From Flavobacterium bizetiae (GTDB taxonomy: Bacteria; Bacteroidota; Bacteroidia; Flavobacteriales; Flavobacteriaceae), in assembly GCF_902804475.1 (NCBI RefSeq), contig NZ_CADCSU010000109.1, positions 1 to 37,810 on the forward strand: DNA of 37,810 nucleotides. The letters are read 5' to 3'. Below, piece after piece: positions 8,232 to 15,570 of this stretch. The translations under genes were made by a program, and so were the position numbers. The stretch's first letter is position 1, and each line of letters begins with the position of its first letter. The notes below the pieces were generated by a model. It did no database searches and had not been told where the DNA came from. It saw only the letters and a list, made by a program, of their open reading frames with translations.

Positions 8232-8804
8232 ATGATATACGAGCAACTTAGGGATTATATAAAAGGTCGTATTGAGGTTTCTGATGAAAGCCTCAATACG
8301 ATTTTATCTTATTTTAAGCCATTAAAACACGCTAAAAACGAATTATTAGTCTCGGCTGGACAAACTAGTCAGCATACGTATTTTGTGGGCAAAGGATGCC
8401 TGAGAATCTATTATATCAATGAAGAAGGAAAAGATGTAACCCGATATATTGCTTTCGAAAACCAAATTGCTACAGCATTGGTGAGTTTCATTACCAAAGC
8501 GCCTTCAGCAGAATACATTCAGGTGATTGAAAAATCAGAGCTTTTGTATATTAGCCACGAAGATTTTAATCATTTGCTACAAATTGTTCCCGAATGGCTG
8601 CAATTTTATTGTCGGTATTTAGAAAGAGCTTACGTCAATAATACCAACAGATTGATGTCGTTTACGACTATGGATGCTCGCGAACGATATCAGCTTTTGC
8701 TAAAAATCAATCCCACTATTGTAAAACGTTTGCCAAACAAAATTGTCGCGTCGTACATTAATGTCTCGCAAGAAACGTTAAGCAGATTAAAATCTAAAGT
8801 TTGA
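8232..8804 (+). CDS. Crp/Fnr-family transcriptional regulator
   Basis: A 190-residue protein with an N-terminal cyclic-nucleotide-binding-like beta-roll (about residues 25-120, including YFVGKGCLRIYYINEEGKDV and the following ITRYIAFEN-like strand) and a short C-terminal helix-turn-helix (KIVASYINVSQETLSRLKSK). This architecture is common in Bacteroidota, and the ligand is often unknown. The typical cAMP-contacting arginine motif is not obvious, so cAMP binding is not claimed. It starts 3 bp after ribB. Its targets are unknown; local control of ribB is possible but not shown. The gene ends just before a nested palindromic element that may also serve as a transcript end. Confidence 0.8.
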   Translation: MIYEQLRDYIKGRIEVSDESLNTILSYFKPLKHAKNELLVSAGQTSQHTYFVGKGCLRIYYINEEGKDVTRYIAFENQIATALVSFITKAPSAEYIQVIEKSELLYISHEDFNHLLQIVPEWLQFYCRYLERAYVNNTNRLMSFTTMDARERYQLLLKINPTIVKRLPNKIVASYINVSQETLSRLKSKV

Positions 8805-8844
8805 GTTTGAATTAATCTTAATTCAAATAAATTAAAAATTGAAA

Positions 8845-8999
8845 TGTGCCTTTAGGTACATAATATCGGTAGAAAACAACAATTTAAAGCAAATTTGGCG
8901 TGCCGTAGGTACGCAATAGTTTTCGGTATGTTGTATACCTACGGCACACTACGTTTATTTAGAACCTAATTTTACCAATATTGTGTGCCTAAAGGCACG
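8845..8999. repeat. Nested palindromic element (REP/MITE-like) with four GTGCC...GGYAC cores
   Basis: A 155-bp palindromic element. Outer arms 8845-8860 (TGTGCCTTTAGGTACA) and 8984-8999 (TGTGCCTAAAGGCACG) are inverted with 14 of 16 matches. Inner arms 8900-8911 (GTGCCGTAGGTA) and 8936-8947 are a perfect 12-bp inverted repeat around a 24-nt loop. The flanks between the arms are also partly inverted (AATATCGGTAGAAAAC against the complement of TTTACCAATATT). Each arm is itself nearly palindromic (GTGCCnnnnGGCAC). There is no coding potential. The element resembles a REP doublet or small non-autonomous mobile element; no transposase lies in the window. Confidence 0.7.
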
Positions 9000-9065
9000 A
9001 TTGCTAACATTCAACTCTTAAATCGTAATTCAAAACATCTCATACTTTTTTTTAACGAAACATTG

Positions 9066-9095
9066 TTGCATTTATAAATAAGAATTTTATATTTG
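9066..9095 (+). promoter_or_regulatory. Promoter upstream of the small His/Cys-rich protein
   Basis: TTG at 9066-9068, a 19-bp spacer and an exact TATATTTG at 9088-9095. The transcription start is predicted near 9102, about 30 nt before the ATG at 9133. The overlapping word TGTTGCA could be part of an operator, but no convincing dyad was seen. Confidence 0.55.
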
Positions 9096-9132
9096 TACCA
9101 ACTTTACCAATAAAGTGCCCATTTTCATTAGA

Positions 9133-9483
9133 ATGAACAAGAAATTTAAAATCCTTAATCTCTTAATGCCGCTGATTGTAGTATTTGCAATACTATTTCC
9201 AGCGATACATTCTTATGAACATATACAAAGCCATAATGCTGCACATAAAAATATAACGCAACATTATAACAATACGAAAAGTGAATTTAAAATACACGAC
9301 CATTCTAACGAAGAATGCGCCATCTGTCATTTTAAATTTAGTCCCGTTGGTACTTTCTCTTTTATCACTTTTCAGTTTTATAAAAATAGTACGATCATTC
9401 ATTTTGTACATTTTTATTCGAAATCACTTTCTGAATTTTTCAAGGGTTCTCTTTTCTCTCTGAGAGCACCTCCTATTTTCTAA
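9133..9483 (+). CDS. Small His/Cys-rich membrane or exported protein
   Basis: A 116-residue protein. Residues ~5-25 are a hydrophobic segment that may be an uncleaved signal or a signal peptide. After it comes a His-rich stretch (HSYEHIQSHNAAHK) and the motif HDHSNEECAICHF, which has two Cys spaced CxxC plus several His. This is a plausible metal- or redox-binding site. A second, weaker hydrophobic part follows, and the C-terminus ends SLRAPPIF. I cannot assign a family. It has its own strong promoter and lies 474 bp ahead of the DUF4625/TonB receptor genes, so it is probably a metal-linked accessory, though transcribed separately. The ATG at 9133 is preferred over GTG at 9115, which lies too near the predicted transcription start. 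Confidence 0.6.
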   Translation: MNKKFKILNLLMPLIVVFAILFPAIHSYEHIQSHNAAHKNITQHYNNTKSEFKIHDHSNEECAICHFKFSPVGTFSFITFQFYKNSTIIHFVHFYSKSLSEFFKGSLFSLRAPPIF

Positions 9484-9957
9484 AATCATAAAAAGTAACT
9501 CATTTCAATTGAAATTGATGTGTATTTATAGGTTTTAGAATTAAATAATATCGAAAATGTTATTCGCTTTTTCCGGATTCTTACTACTCGTTTTTCTTCA
9601 ATATTGTATTGATTAGAAAAGTCATTTCCTGTGATTGTATCAAAGATTCTCCTTTTTAGGATAAAACTACTTTGTTCAAAAATCAAATCAGGAGCAATAG
9701 TATTTTCCCTTATTTCTATTACTATTAAATTCAACATTCTTGTATTGAATATCGTTTAAACGCTATTAAAATTTGTTTTAAGCTTGCTTTTTAGATTTTA
9801 CAACTTTTCTCGTCTATCTCAAAAATTGATCGAAGAAATCCTTTTTATATCCTGTTTTCAGGATTTAAAATCGGTTTTCTTACAGGATCTCCTATATCCA
9901 ATTTTCACTTTAGTAATTCCAATTTTATCAATATGAACCCTTTAAAAATCAATCAAA
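9484..9957. other. 474-bp spacer before the metal-acquisition operon
   Basis: AT-rich region with no convincing gene; an 83-codon minus-strand open frame here looks fortuitous. The only structure noted is a short perfect dyad ATCCTG-TTTT-CAGGAT at 9849-9864, followed at about 9892 by another CAGGAT word. This could be an operator or an attenuator-like hairpin ahead of the operon at 9958. No clear TAnnTTTG promoter was found close to 9958. Confidence 0.4.
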
Positions 9958-10431
9958 ATGAAGAAAACTAAATCGCTTATTGCTGTATTAATAGGCTTGT
10001 TAGCACTTGCTTCTTGTAGCAGCGACAACAACGAAATTGATACCGAATATCCTGTAATTGATATTTCGGCTTCGAATGCATTCCCAATACAATGCAGCGA
10101 AATCACGCGTGGACAGAAAATCACTTTCAGGGCAAAATTTACAGATAATGCCGCTTTGGGATCTTACAGTCTCGACATTCACCACAATTTTGACCATCAC
10201 ACGCACAGTACCGAAGTCAATAATTGTGTTGCAGATCCTATCAAAAAGCCTGTAAATCCAATGTTGTATATCAATTCGGTTACTATTCCAAACGGAGAAA
10301 AAAGTTATGAAGCCGTTCAAGAAATTACCATTCCAACTGATATCGATCCGGGCGATTATCATTTCATGATTCGCTTGACCGATAAAGAAGGCTGGCAAAC
10401 CATTAAAGGCTTAAGTATTAAAATTTTATAG
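9958..10431 (+). CDS. DUF4625-like lipoprotein with His cluster
   Basis: A 157-residue lipoprotein. The signal peptide ends in LASC with C20 lipidated, followed by SSDNNEIDTE, an acidic stretch like the Bacteroidota signal for export of lipoproteins to the cell surface. The mature part is a beta-sandwich-like domain resembling DUF4625, with a dense histidine cluster (H75, H76, H80, H81, H83 in DIHHNFDHHTHS) and a C-terminal GDYHFMIRLTDKEGW. The cluster suggests binding of a transition metal, most simply zinc or copper. The stop codon overlaps the GTG preceding the TonB receptor start, so the two genes are translationally close. Its likely role is to capture metal and pass it to the receptor. 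Family and metal are inferred from pattern, not search. Confidence 0.7.
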   Translation: MKKTKSLIAVLIGLLALASCSSDNNEIDTEYPVIDISASNAFPIQCSEITRGQKITFRAKFTDNAALGSYSLDIHHNFDHHTHSTEVNNCVADPIKKPVNPMLYINSVTIPNGEKSYEAVQEITIPTDIDPGDYHFMIRLTDKEGWQTIKGLSIKIL

Positions 10432-10439
10432 TGTTTTTG

Positions 10440-12866
10440 ATGAACGAAAATAAATTAGATCGATTACGCGCATTTTTGCTGTTGTTTTGTTGTTTTGCTA
10501 TAGTTACAAAGGCTTCAGCACAATCTGTTCGTATATCCGGTAGCGTATTTTCCGACGGTCATAAACCGTTGGATGGCGCTATCGTAACCATTTTTCCGTC
10601 TTCGATAAATACCATTACCGATAAAAAAGGTCATTTTTTCTTTACCCAAATTCCTAAAGATTCTAAGAAAATAACGGTCAGTTATTCCGGTCATTCGGTT
10701 TACGAAATGGGGCTTTCTTTAGATAAAAATGAAATCCTATTATCTGATATCTTTCTACATCCGGAAGCAAAACAATTACAGGAAGTTGTCATTACAGAAA
10801 ATTATGAATCCCGTAAAAAGAAACAGGAATCGCTTAATATCGAAAGCGTTAACAGTAGTTTTATTCAGCGAAACCTTGGCGGAAGCCTTATGCAATCATT
10901 ACAAAGACTTCCAGGCGTAAAAACCATTTCTATTGGTTCAGGAGGCTCGAAACCCTTAATACGTGGACTCAGTTTCAATCAGGTTATTGTGGTCGAAAAT
11001 GGCATCAAACACGAAGGACAGCAATGGGGTGCAGATCATGGTTTAGAAATCGATCAATATGCCGTAAACAGGGTCGAAATTATCAAAGGGCCTTCTTCAT
11101 TCATGTACGGATCTGATGCCATTGGCGGCGCGATCAATATAAAACCTGTGCCTTTTCCTGCCCAGCATGTTTTAGGCGGAAGCGTTGATTTTACAGGAAA
11201 AAGTAACAACGAACAATTTGGAGGATCGTTTAATTTTTTTGGCCGAAACGAAAAATGGTTCTTTGATACCAGAATCACCGCTATGGATTATGGCGATTAC
11301 CGCGTTCCTACTGATATCGTGCAGGTTTACAATTATACCGTTCCGCTTTACAAAAATCATTTGCGTAATACAGCCGGAAGGGAGCTCGATTTGCACGGAA
11401 GTTTGGGTTATGTTACAGATCGTTTTAAATCGGTTTTTTATGTCAGTAATATTTATACCAAAAGCGGCTTTTTTGCGAATGCCCACGGACTTGAACCGCG
11501 AAACGTTGATACGGAACTTCACGACAAATCGAGCCGCGACATTCTTATGCCTCATCAGGAAGTTACGCATACTAAAATTAGTAATACAACTTCCTTTTCG
11601 ATAGGAACTCATAAACTGGAAACACAATTGGGTTTTCAGCAAAATTTCCGTCGCGAATGGAGCCATTACGTCAATCATGGTTTTATGCCACCACTCTATC
11701 CTGACGATATGTATGCGCCAAAAGATCTTGAAAGACAATACGATAAAGAAGTTTTCTCTGTTGCGATCAAAGATGAATTTTCGTTGGGTCAACATCAATT
11801 TACGGTAGGTTTAAATGGCGAGCAACAGCAAAATGCTATTAATGGCTGGAGTTTTCTGATTCCTGCTTTTAAGCAATCGAACGCCGGATTATTTGTCTAT
11901 GATAAATTTCAGCTTAATGATTTGTGGCTGTTGCATGGCGCCATTCGTCTCGATCATGGTCAAATCGAAATGAAAGAATACTACGATTGGTTTCAGAGCG
12001 AAATCACAGAAAATGGACAAATCTCGCAGCAATATTTAAAACGATCTCAGGAACTTACCAGATCATTTAATAGTTTCAACTGGTCTGCAGGTGTAAATTA
12101 TACTCCGGGACAATGGTCACTTAAAGCCAATTTAGGAACAAGTTTTAGAATGCCTATTGCCAAAGAACTGGCTTCAAACGGAGTAAATTATCATTATTTC
12201 AGGTTCGAAAAAGGAGATCCTAATTTATCGGCAGAACGGTCTTATCAGTTAGATCTGGGTATCGATTGGCAGGAAAATAAATGGTCGGTACAACTGAGTC
12301 CGTTTTTTAATTATTTCCCCAATTACATTTACCTCAATCCAACTTCGCAACACGATATTTATTACGGTGCCGGCAATCAGGTATTTGAATACGAGCAAAG
12401 TAAAGTCATGCGTTACGGTGGCGAATTCTCAACACGTTATCAGTTTTTAAAGAATTTAAGCGGTGAGATTCTCGCCGAATATCTGTATTCAGAGCAAATG
12501 TCCGGAAGTAAAAAAGGCTATACGCTTCCCTTTTCTCCGCCTGCTTCGGTTTTATTTGGTTTAACCTATAATCCGGAAATAAAGCACTTAAAAGACACTT
12601 ATTTCTCACTCGATTATCGTTATACAGCGCAACAAAATCAAATTGTTCCTCCCGAAAAGAAAACCGCCAGCAGTAATGTGTTCAATCTCGCAATGGGAAC
12701 CAAAGCAAAAGCGGGACAACAGGATTTTATCATTAGCCTTCAGGTTCAGAATTTGTTTAATGCCAAATACCTCAATCATACCAGTTTTTACAGGTTGATC
12801 GAACTTCCTGAAGCGAGCCGAAACATTATTCTGTCAGTTAAAATTCCCTTTTTAATACATCAATAA
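10440..12866 (+). CDS. TonB-dependent outer-membrane receptor, probable metal importer
   Basis: An 808-residue outer-membrane receptor. It has a signal peptide (to about residue 28, ending KASAQ), a CarboxypepD_reg-like beta domain (~30-110), a plug domain containing LQRLPGV, RGLSFNQVIVVENG and VEIIKGPSSFMYGSDAIGGA, and a 22-strand-type barrel ending in an aromatic-rich C-terminus. His residues are placed where a ligand could bind: H191 and H200 in the plug (KHEGQQWGADHG), and barrel-loop stretches such as HGLEPRNVDTELHD and MPHQEVTHT. This, together with the His-rich lipoproteins around it, suggests zinc or another divalent metal (ZnuD-like) rather than a large organic ligand. The ATG at 10440 is preferred to GTG at 10431. 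Uptake would need TonB/ExbBD from elsewhere. Confidence 0.85.
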   Translation: MNENKLDRLRAFLLLFCCFAIVTKASAQSVRISGSVFSDGHKPLDGAIVTIFPSSINTITDKKGHFFFTQIPKDSKKITVSYSGHSVYEMGLSLDKNEILLSDIFLHPEAKQLQEVVITENYESRKKKQESLNIESVNSSFIQRNLGGSLMQSLQRLPGVKTISIGSGGSKPLIRGLSFNQVIVVENGIKHEGQQWGADHGLEIDQYAVNRVEIIKGPSSFMYGSDAIGGAINIKPVPFPAQHVLGGSVDFTGKSNNEQFGGSFNFFGRNEKWFFDTRITAMDYGDYRVPTDIVQVYNYTVPLYKNHLRNTAGRELDLHGSLGYVTDRFKSVFYVSNIYTKSGFFANAHGLEPRNVDTELHDKSSRDILMPHQEVTHTKISNTTSFSIGTHKLETQLGFQQNFRREWSHYVNHGFMPPLYPDDMYAPKDLERQYDKEVFSVAIKDEFSLGQHQFTVGLNGEQQQNAINGWSFLIPAFKQSNAGLFVYDKFQLNDLWLLHGAIRLDHGQIEMKEYYDWFQSEITENGQISQQYLKRSQELTRSFNSFNWSAGVNYTPGQWSLKANLGTSFRMPIAKELASNGVNYHYFRFEKGDPNLSAERSYQLDLGIDWQENKWSVQLSPFFNYFPNYIYLNPTSQHDIYYGAGNQVFEYEQSKVMRYGGEFSTRYQFLKNLSGEILAEYLYSEQMSGSKKGYTLPFSPPASVLFGLTYNPEIKHLKDTYFSLDYRYTAQQNQIVPPEKKTASSNVFNLAMGTKAKAGQQDFIISLQVQNLFNAKYLNHTSFYRLIELPEASRNIILSVKIPFLIHQ

Positions 12867-12903
12867 ATTTAATATGAACTCAATTAACAAACCCAAATTC
12901 CTT

Positions 12904-13812
12904 ATGAAAAAAGTAAAATTATTTCTGCTCTTTTTTGTTGTCGCCGCTGCGTTTACGGCCTGTGACAACGACAACGATGATAACAACGAAGTTTTAAAAC
13001 CAACCGCGACAAACATCGAAATTGGAACCGCCAATAACAAACGAGCTTTGATTGGTCGTGATTTCCATTTTAATGCCGATGTAATTGCCGGAAGCAAAAT
13101 CGCCGATGTACAATTGAAAATACTACCTAAAAAAGGCGAAAAATACACCAAAGACTGGAAATTCGAATTGTCTTTTGCAGAATACAAAGGCGCTAAAAAC
13201 ACCAATGTACACAAGCATTTTAATATTCCTGCTGATGCGCCCGAAGGTAAATTCGATTTCTCGTTTATTGTTTTGGATGAAAACGGATCACAACTTGAAA
13301 TTAAAGAGGAAGTTACCATTACAGATCCTGCCAATATGCCTGCTGATCCGCTAATTGGCCGTGATATGCTTTCGCGAAACGACGATCTTATTTACTACAT
13401 GAATACCTGGGTAGAACCGGAATTGATCTTCAAAAAGAACGATAAAATTACGGCGCATGCACAAGTAAGCCAGATTATGGGCGACGGAATTCTGTATTCT
13501 GTTTTAATCAAAAAGAGCCTGAATTATTATCCTGAAAGCATTGATAATCTTGATTTCAAAAAAGTTATAGTGATTTCGAAAGTAGAACACAAAGGGCTTC
13601 CGGCAGCTTCTAAAATTGCTACGCTACAAAAGATCAATGATGTCTGGGGCGGCGAAAGTATAGTTGTTGGCGCTGACAAAGATGCCGAAGGAAACCCAAC
13701 CACTGCAGACAAATCCTGGCAATCTGGCCAATACAATTGGGTTATTCTTTATAAAAACACTACTTACAACTTAAGTATCTACAAATCAATGCCTATTACC
13801 ATCAATTTTTAA
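12904..13812 (+). CDS. Lipoprotein with N-terminal DUF4625-like domain and unassigned C-terminal half
   Basis: A 302-residue lipoprotein (signal peptide ending FTAC, C20) with a very acidic start of the mature protein (DNDNDDNNE), consistent with surface export. Residues ~30-145 resemble the upstream DUF4625-like lipoprotein (GRDFHFNADV... VHKHFNIPADAPEGKFDFSFIVLDENG). The C-terminal half is not recognised; it may be a second beta domain (MNTWVEPELIF, GDGILYSVLIKKS). Fewer His are clustered than in the first lipoprotein, but VHKHF remains. It starts 37 bp after the receptor and 45 bp before the propeller gene, so it is part of the same operon. It may be a docking or relay protein for the receptor. 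Confidence 0.65.
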   Translation: MKKVKLFLLFFVVAAAFTACDNDNDDNNEVLKPTATNIEIGTANNKRALIGRDFHFNADVIAGSKIADVQLKILPKKGEKYTKDWKFELSFAEYKGAKNTNVHKHFNIPADAPEGKFDFSFIVLDENGSQLEIKEEVTITDPANMPADPLIGRDMLSRNDDLIYYMNTWVEPELIFKKNDKITAHAQVSQIMGDGILYSVLIKKSLNYYPESIDNLDFKKVIVISKVEHKGLPAASKIATLQKINDVWGGESIVVGADKDAEGNPTTADKSWQSGQYNWVILYKNTTYNLSIYKSMPITINF

Positions 13813-13857
13813 TCTGTACATTTTTTAAAACCTAAATTAATTTAAACACGTTTTACC

Positions 13858-15072
13858 ATGAAAAACAATTATTTCAAGCTCGTTTTCCTATTTGCTTTAT
13901 CCACTTTTGCGGTCTCTTGTAGCAATGACGACGACAATAACACCGAAACTCCGCAAGAAGCACTAACAGAATATAAATATTTACGACTATTACTTTCTGA
14001 CGAAAAAACAACCGCCATTACACTTGTCAATCCGGTGGATGCGACGATAAGTTCTTTTAATGCAAAATTCGCTAAATCATCGCTTTATACCACAGAATCT
14101 GGCCGATATGCCGGACTTGTTCACAGAGCAGACAATACGGTTGAAACATTTGACAGCGGATTCGAAAGCCACGGCGATCACGTTGATGTAGACGGAAATC
14201 CTAAATTTGGTGCTTTAACGGGACAATCGCTTTTACCAACTCACTTTAAAAGTAAAATCGGAGAATTACTAACTTTTAATGACGGAGACGGAACTTTATC
14301 AGTTGCCAAAGAATCTGAAATTAATACTGCCGGAGCTAAATTCAAAACCATCAATGCCGGTTTATTGGCACATCACGGTGCTATGGCGACTTTCTTAAAC
14401 GGAAATTATGCGATTACCCAAAAAGACAATTCGGTTGCGGGAACATTGCCGGAAAAAGTAAAAATTATCGATAACACAGGTAAAACGTTATTCGAATCTA
14501 CTATTGCGACAAAGGGAATCCACGGAAATGCTTCTGACGGAACTTACGCTGTTTTTGGCTCTGCAAGTGGCGTTCTTGTAGTTGAAAGCTCAGGAAAACA
14601 AAAACTAATCGCACTTCCAGCAGATTTTGGAGCAGCCTGGTTTGGAACAATTTTAGAAACAAAAGCCAAAGGGAAATTTATAGGATATACTGCTGCAAAA
14701 GGCGCTTATTTAATTGATGTTGAAAACAGTACTATTAAACCAATCCTGCAAAGCACTACGATTATGCAGTGTAAAGTAAGTTACAACAACACTAAACTGG
14801 GGATTCTATTATTCTCTGGTGAATTCAAGTTATTCAATTTAACGAGCCTTCAGGTTGAAAAAGAAGCAAAAGTAATTCCGGAAACGGCAAGCGATGCGAC
14901 ATCGAAACCACAAATGCAGTTAACAGAGAATTTTGCATACATCACATCGCCAGCAACAGGAGAATTGTTTCAGTTGAACTTATCGAATATGTCAATTGCT
15001 AAGAAAATTAAGGTTTCGACTACGCCTTATACGATTACTATTTTAGGTTTTGAGAACAGTAAAAGCCATTAA
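13858..15072 (+). CDS. AztD-like beta-propeller lipoprotein, putative zinc chaperone
   Basis: A 404-residue lipoprotein (C21 after STFAVS; then SNDDDNNTE). The body looks like a seven-bladed propeller of repeated strands. Three features recall the periplasmic zinc metallochaperone AztD: SHGDHVDVDG with H105, D107 and H108 after a GRYAGLVHR blade, LAHHGAMATFLNG with H172-H173, and KGIHGNAS with H222. AztD is known to hold zinc for an ABC importer; here the protein is lipidated and encoded behind a TonB receptor, with no ABC genes in view. The role is inferred as zinc capture or handover. Other propellers (quinoprotein-like) remain possible. It is the last gene of the operon; a terminator follows at 15100. 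Confidence 0.6.
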   Translation: MKNNYFKLVFLFALSTFAVSCSNDDDNNTETPQEALTEYKYLRLLLSDEKTTAITLVNPVDATISSFNAKFAKSSLYTTESGRYAGLVHRADNTVETFDSGFESHGDHVDVDGNPKFGALTGQSLLPTHFKSKIGELLTFNDGDGTLSVAKESEINTAGAKFKTINAGLLAHHGAMATFLNGNYAITQKDNSVAGTLPEKVKIIDNTGKTLFESTIATKGIHGNASDGTYAVFGSASGVLVVESSGKQKLIALPADFGAAWFGTILETKAKGKFIGYTAAKGAYLIDVENSTIKPILQSTTIMQCKVSYNNTKLGILLFSGEFKLFNLTSLQVEKEAKVIPETASDATSKPQMQLTENFAYITSPATGELFQLNLSNMSIAKKIKVSTTPYTITILGFENSKSH

Positions 15073-15099
15073 AATTTTGTTTTTTTTTATTTTGAAGAG

Positions 15100-15131
15100 A
15101 GACTGTCTGTAAAAGGGCAGTCTTTTTTTTT
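15100..15131 (+). terminator. Rho-independent terminator of the metal-acquisition operon
   Basis: Stem AGACTGTC (15100-15107) with GGCAGTCT (15116-15123), one G-U pair, an 8-nt loop, and a run of nine T. It is 28 bp past the propeller stop codon. Confidence 0.8.
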
Positions 15132-15140
15132 CGTCCTATT

Positions 15141-15167
15141 TGTCATTGCGAGGAACGAAGCAATCAC
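15141..15167. repeat. GTCATTGC-type short hairpin repeat
   Basis: The unit GTCATTGCGAGGAACGAA followed by GCAATCAC, in which ATTGC pairs with GCAAT across GAGGAACGAA. It has the same design as the two arms of the large hairpin at 15336-15439, where ATCC pairs with GGAT instead. Words of this type occur in many unrelated bacteria, as far as I recall. Confidence 0.6.
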
Positions 15168-15221
15168 AATAATAATGGTGACAAAGTAAGTCGTTTTTTT
15201 TTATCTATGTTTCTTTTTTTT

Positions 15222-15322
15222 AGGAGCTAATCCCGCTAATTCGTTACAATCTTTTGTGGCGAACACCGCCACAAAAGATTGTAACGAATTAGCGGGGCTA
15301 GGGCACTCGGTTTCATAAGAGC
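15222..15322. repeat. AGGAGCT/GGGCTAGG hairpin repeat, copy B (perfect 30-bp stem)
   Basis: Best-formed copy of the element also found at 1119 and 31991. AGGAGCTAAT leads into a perfect 30-bp inverted repeat, 15232-15261 with 15267-15296, around the 5-nt loop AACAC. The tip is CTTTTGTGGCG/CGCCACAAAAG. After the stem come GCTAGGGCACTCGGTTTC and ATAAGAG. It lies between the terminators of the two converging operons. Confidence 0.8.
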
Positions 15323-15335
15323 ATTTTTTGTCTAG

Positions 15336-15439
15336 TTTGTCATCCTGAGGAACGAAGGATCACACGCGAAACTCGACAAAGATTGGTTCTTTACTCTACG
15401 GAGTTTCTAGTGTGATCCCTCGTTCCTCGGGATGACAAA
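15336..15439. repeat. 104-bp near-perfect hairpin of GTCATCCTGAGGAACGAAGGATC arms
   Basis: Left arm 15336-15365 and right arm 15410-15439 are inverted with 28 of 30 matches; both differences allow G-U pairs in RNA. After a symmetric 2-nt break, an inner stem GAAACTC (15368-15374) pairs with GAGTTTC (15401-15407) around a 26-nt loop. Each arm also folds on itself (ATCC...GGAT). No coding potential. A further repeat word, CAGCGAAAACCCGTTTTA ending in AATCCGTGGCA, follows at 15490-15528. Confidence 0.75.
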
Positions 15440-15537
15440 AATGAGCATAAATCTTTGTCAAAGTTTAAATGCCAAACATAAAAAAAAACCAGCGAAAACC
15501 CGTTTTAACCCGCATAATCCGTGGCAAAAATTATACA

Positions 15538-15563
15538 TAAAAAAAGCCGGACAAAATCCAGCT
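15538..15563 (-). terminator. Rho-independent terminator of nrdBA
   Basis: On the minus strand, AGCTGGA-TTTTG-TCCGGCT followed by seven T, directly after the nrdA stop codon (the stem includes one G-U pair). Confidence 0.7.
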
Positions 15564-15570
15564 TTACTTT

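Noticed and set aside
8805..9132. The nested palindrome as a CRISPR-like or attachment structure
   Set aside because: The cores are nested inverted pairs with unequal spacing, not direct repeats with equal spacers; no cas or integrase gene.
9486..9737. 83-codon minus-strand open frame in the spacer before the metal locus
   Set aside because: Low-complexity, Ile/Phe/Lys/Arg-rich protein without any motif, no promoter, opposite to the flanking genes.
10000..10398. 132-codon open frame antisense to the first DUF4625-like lipoprotein
   Set aside because: Shadow frame of a well-supported gene; no signal peptide or domain.
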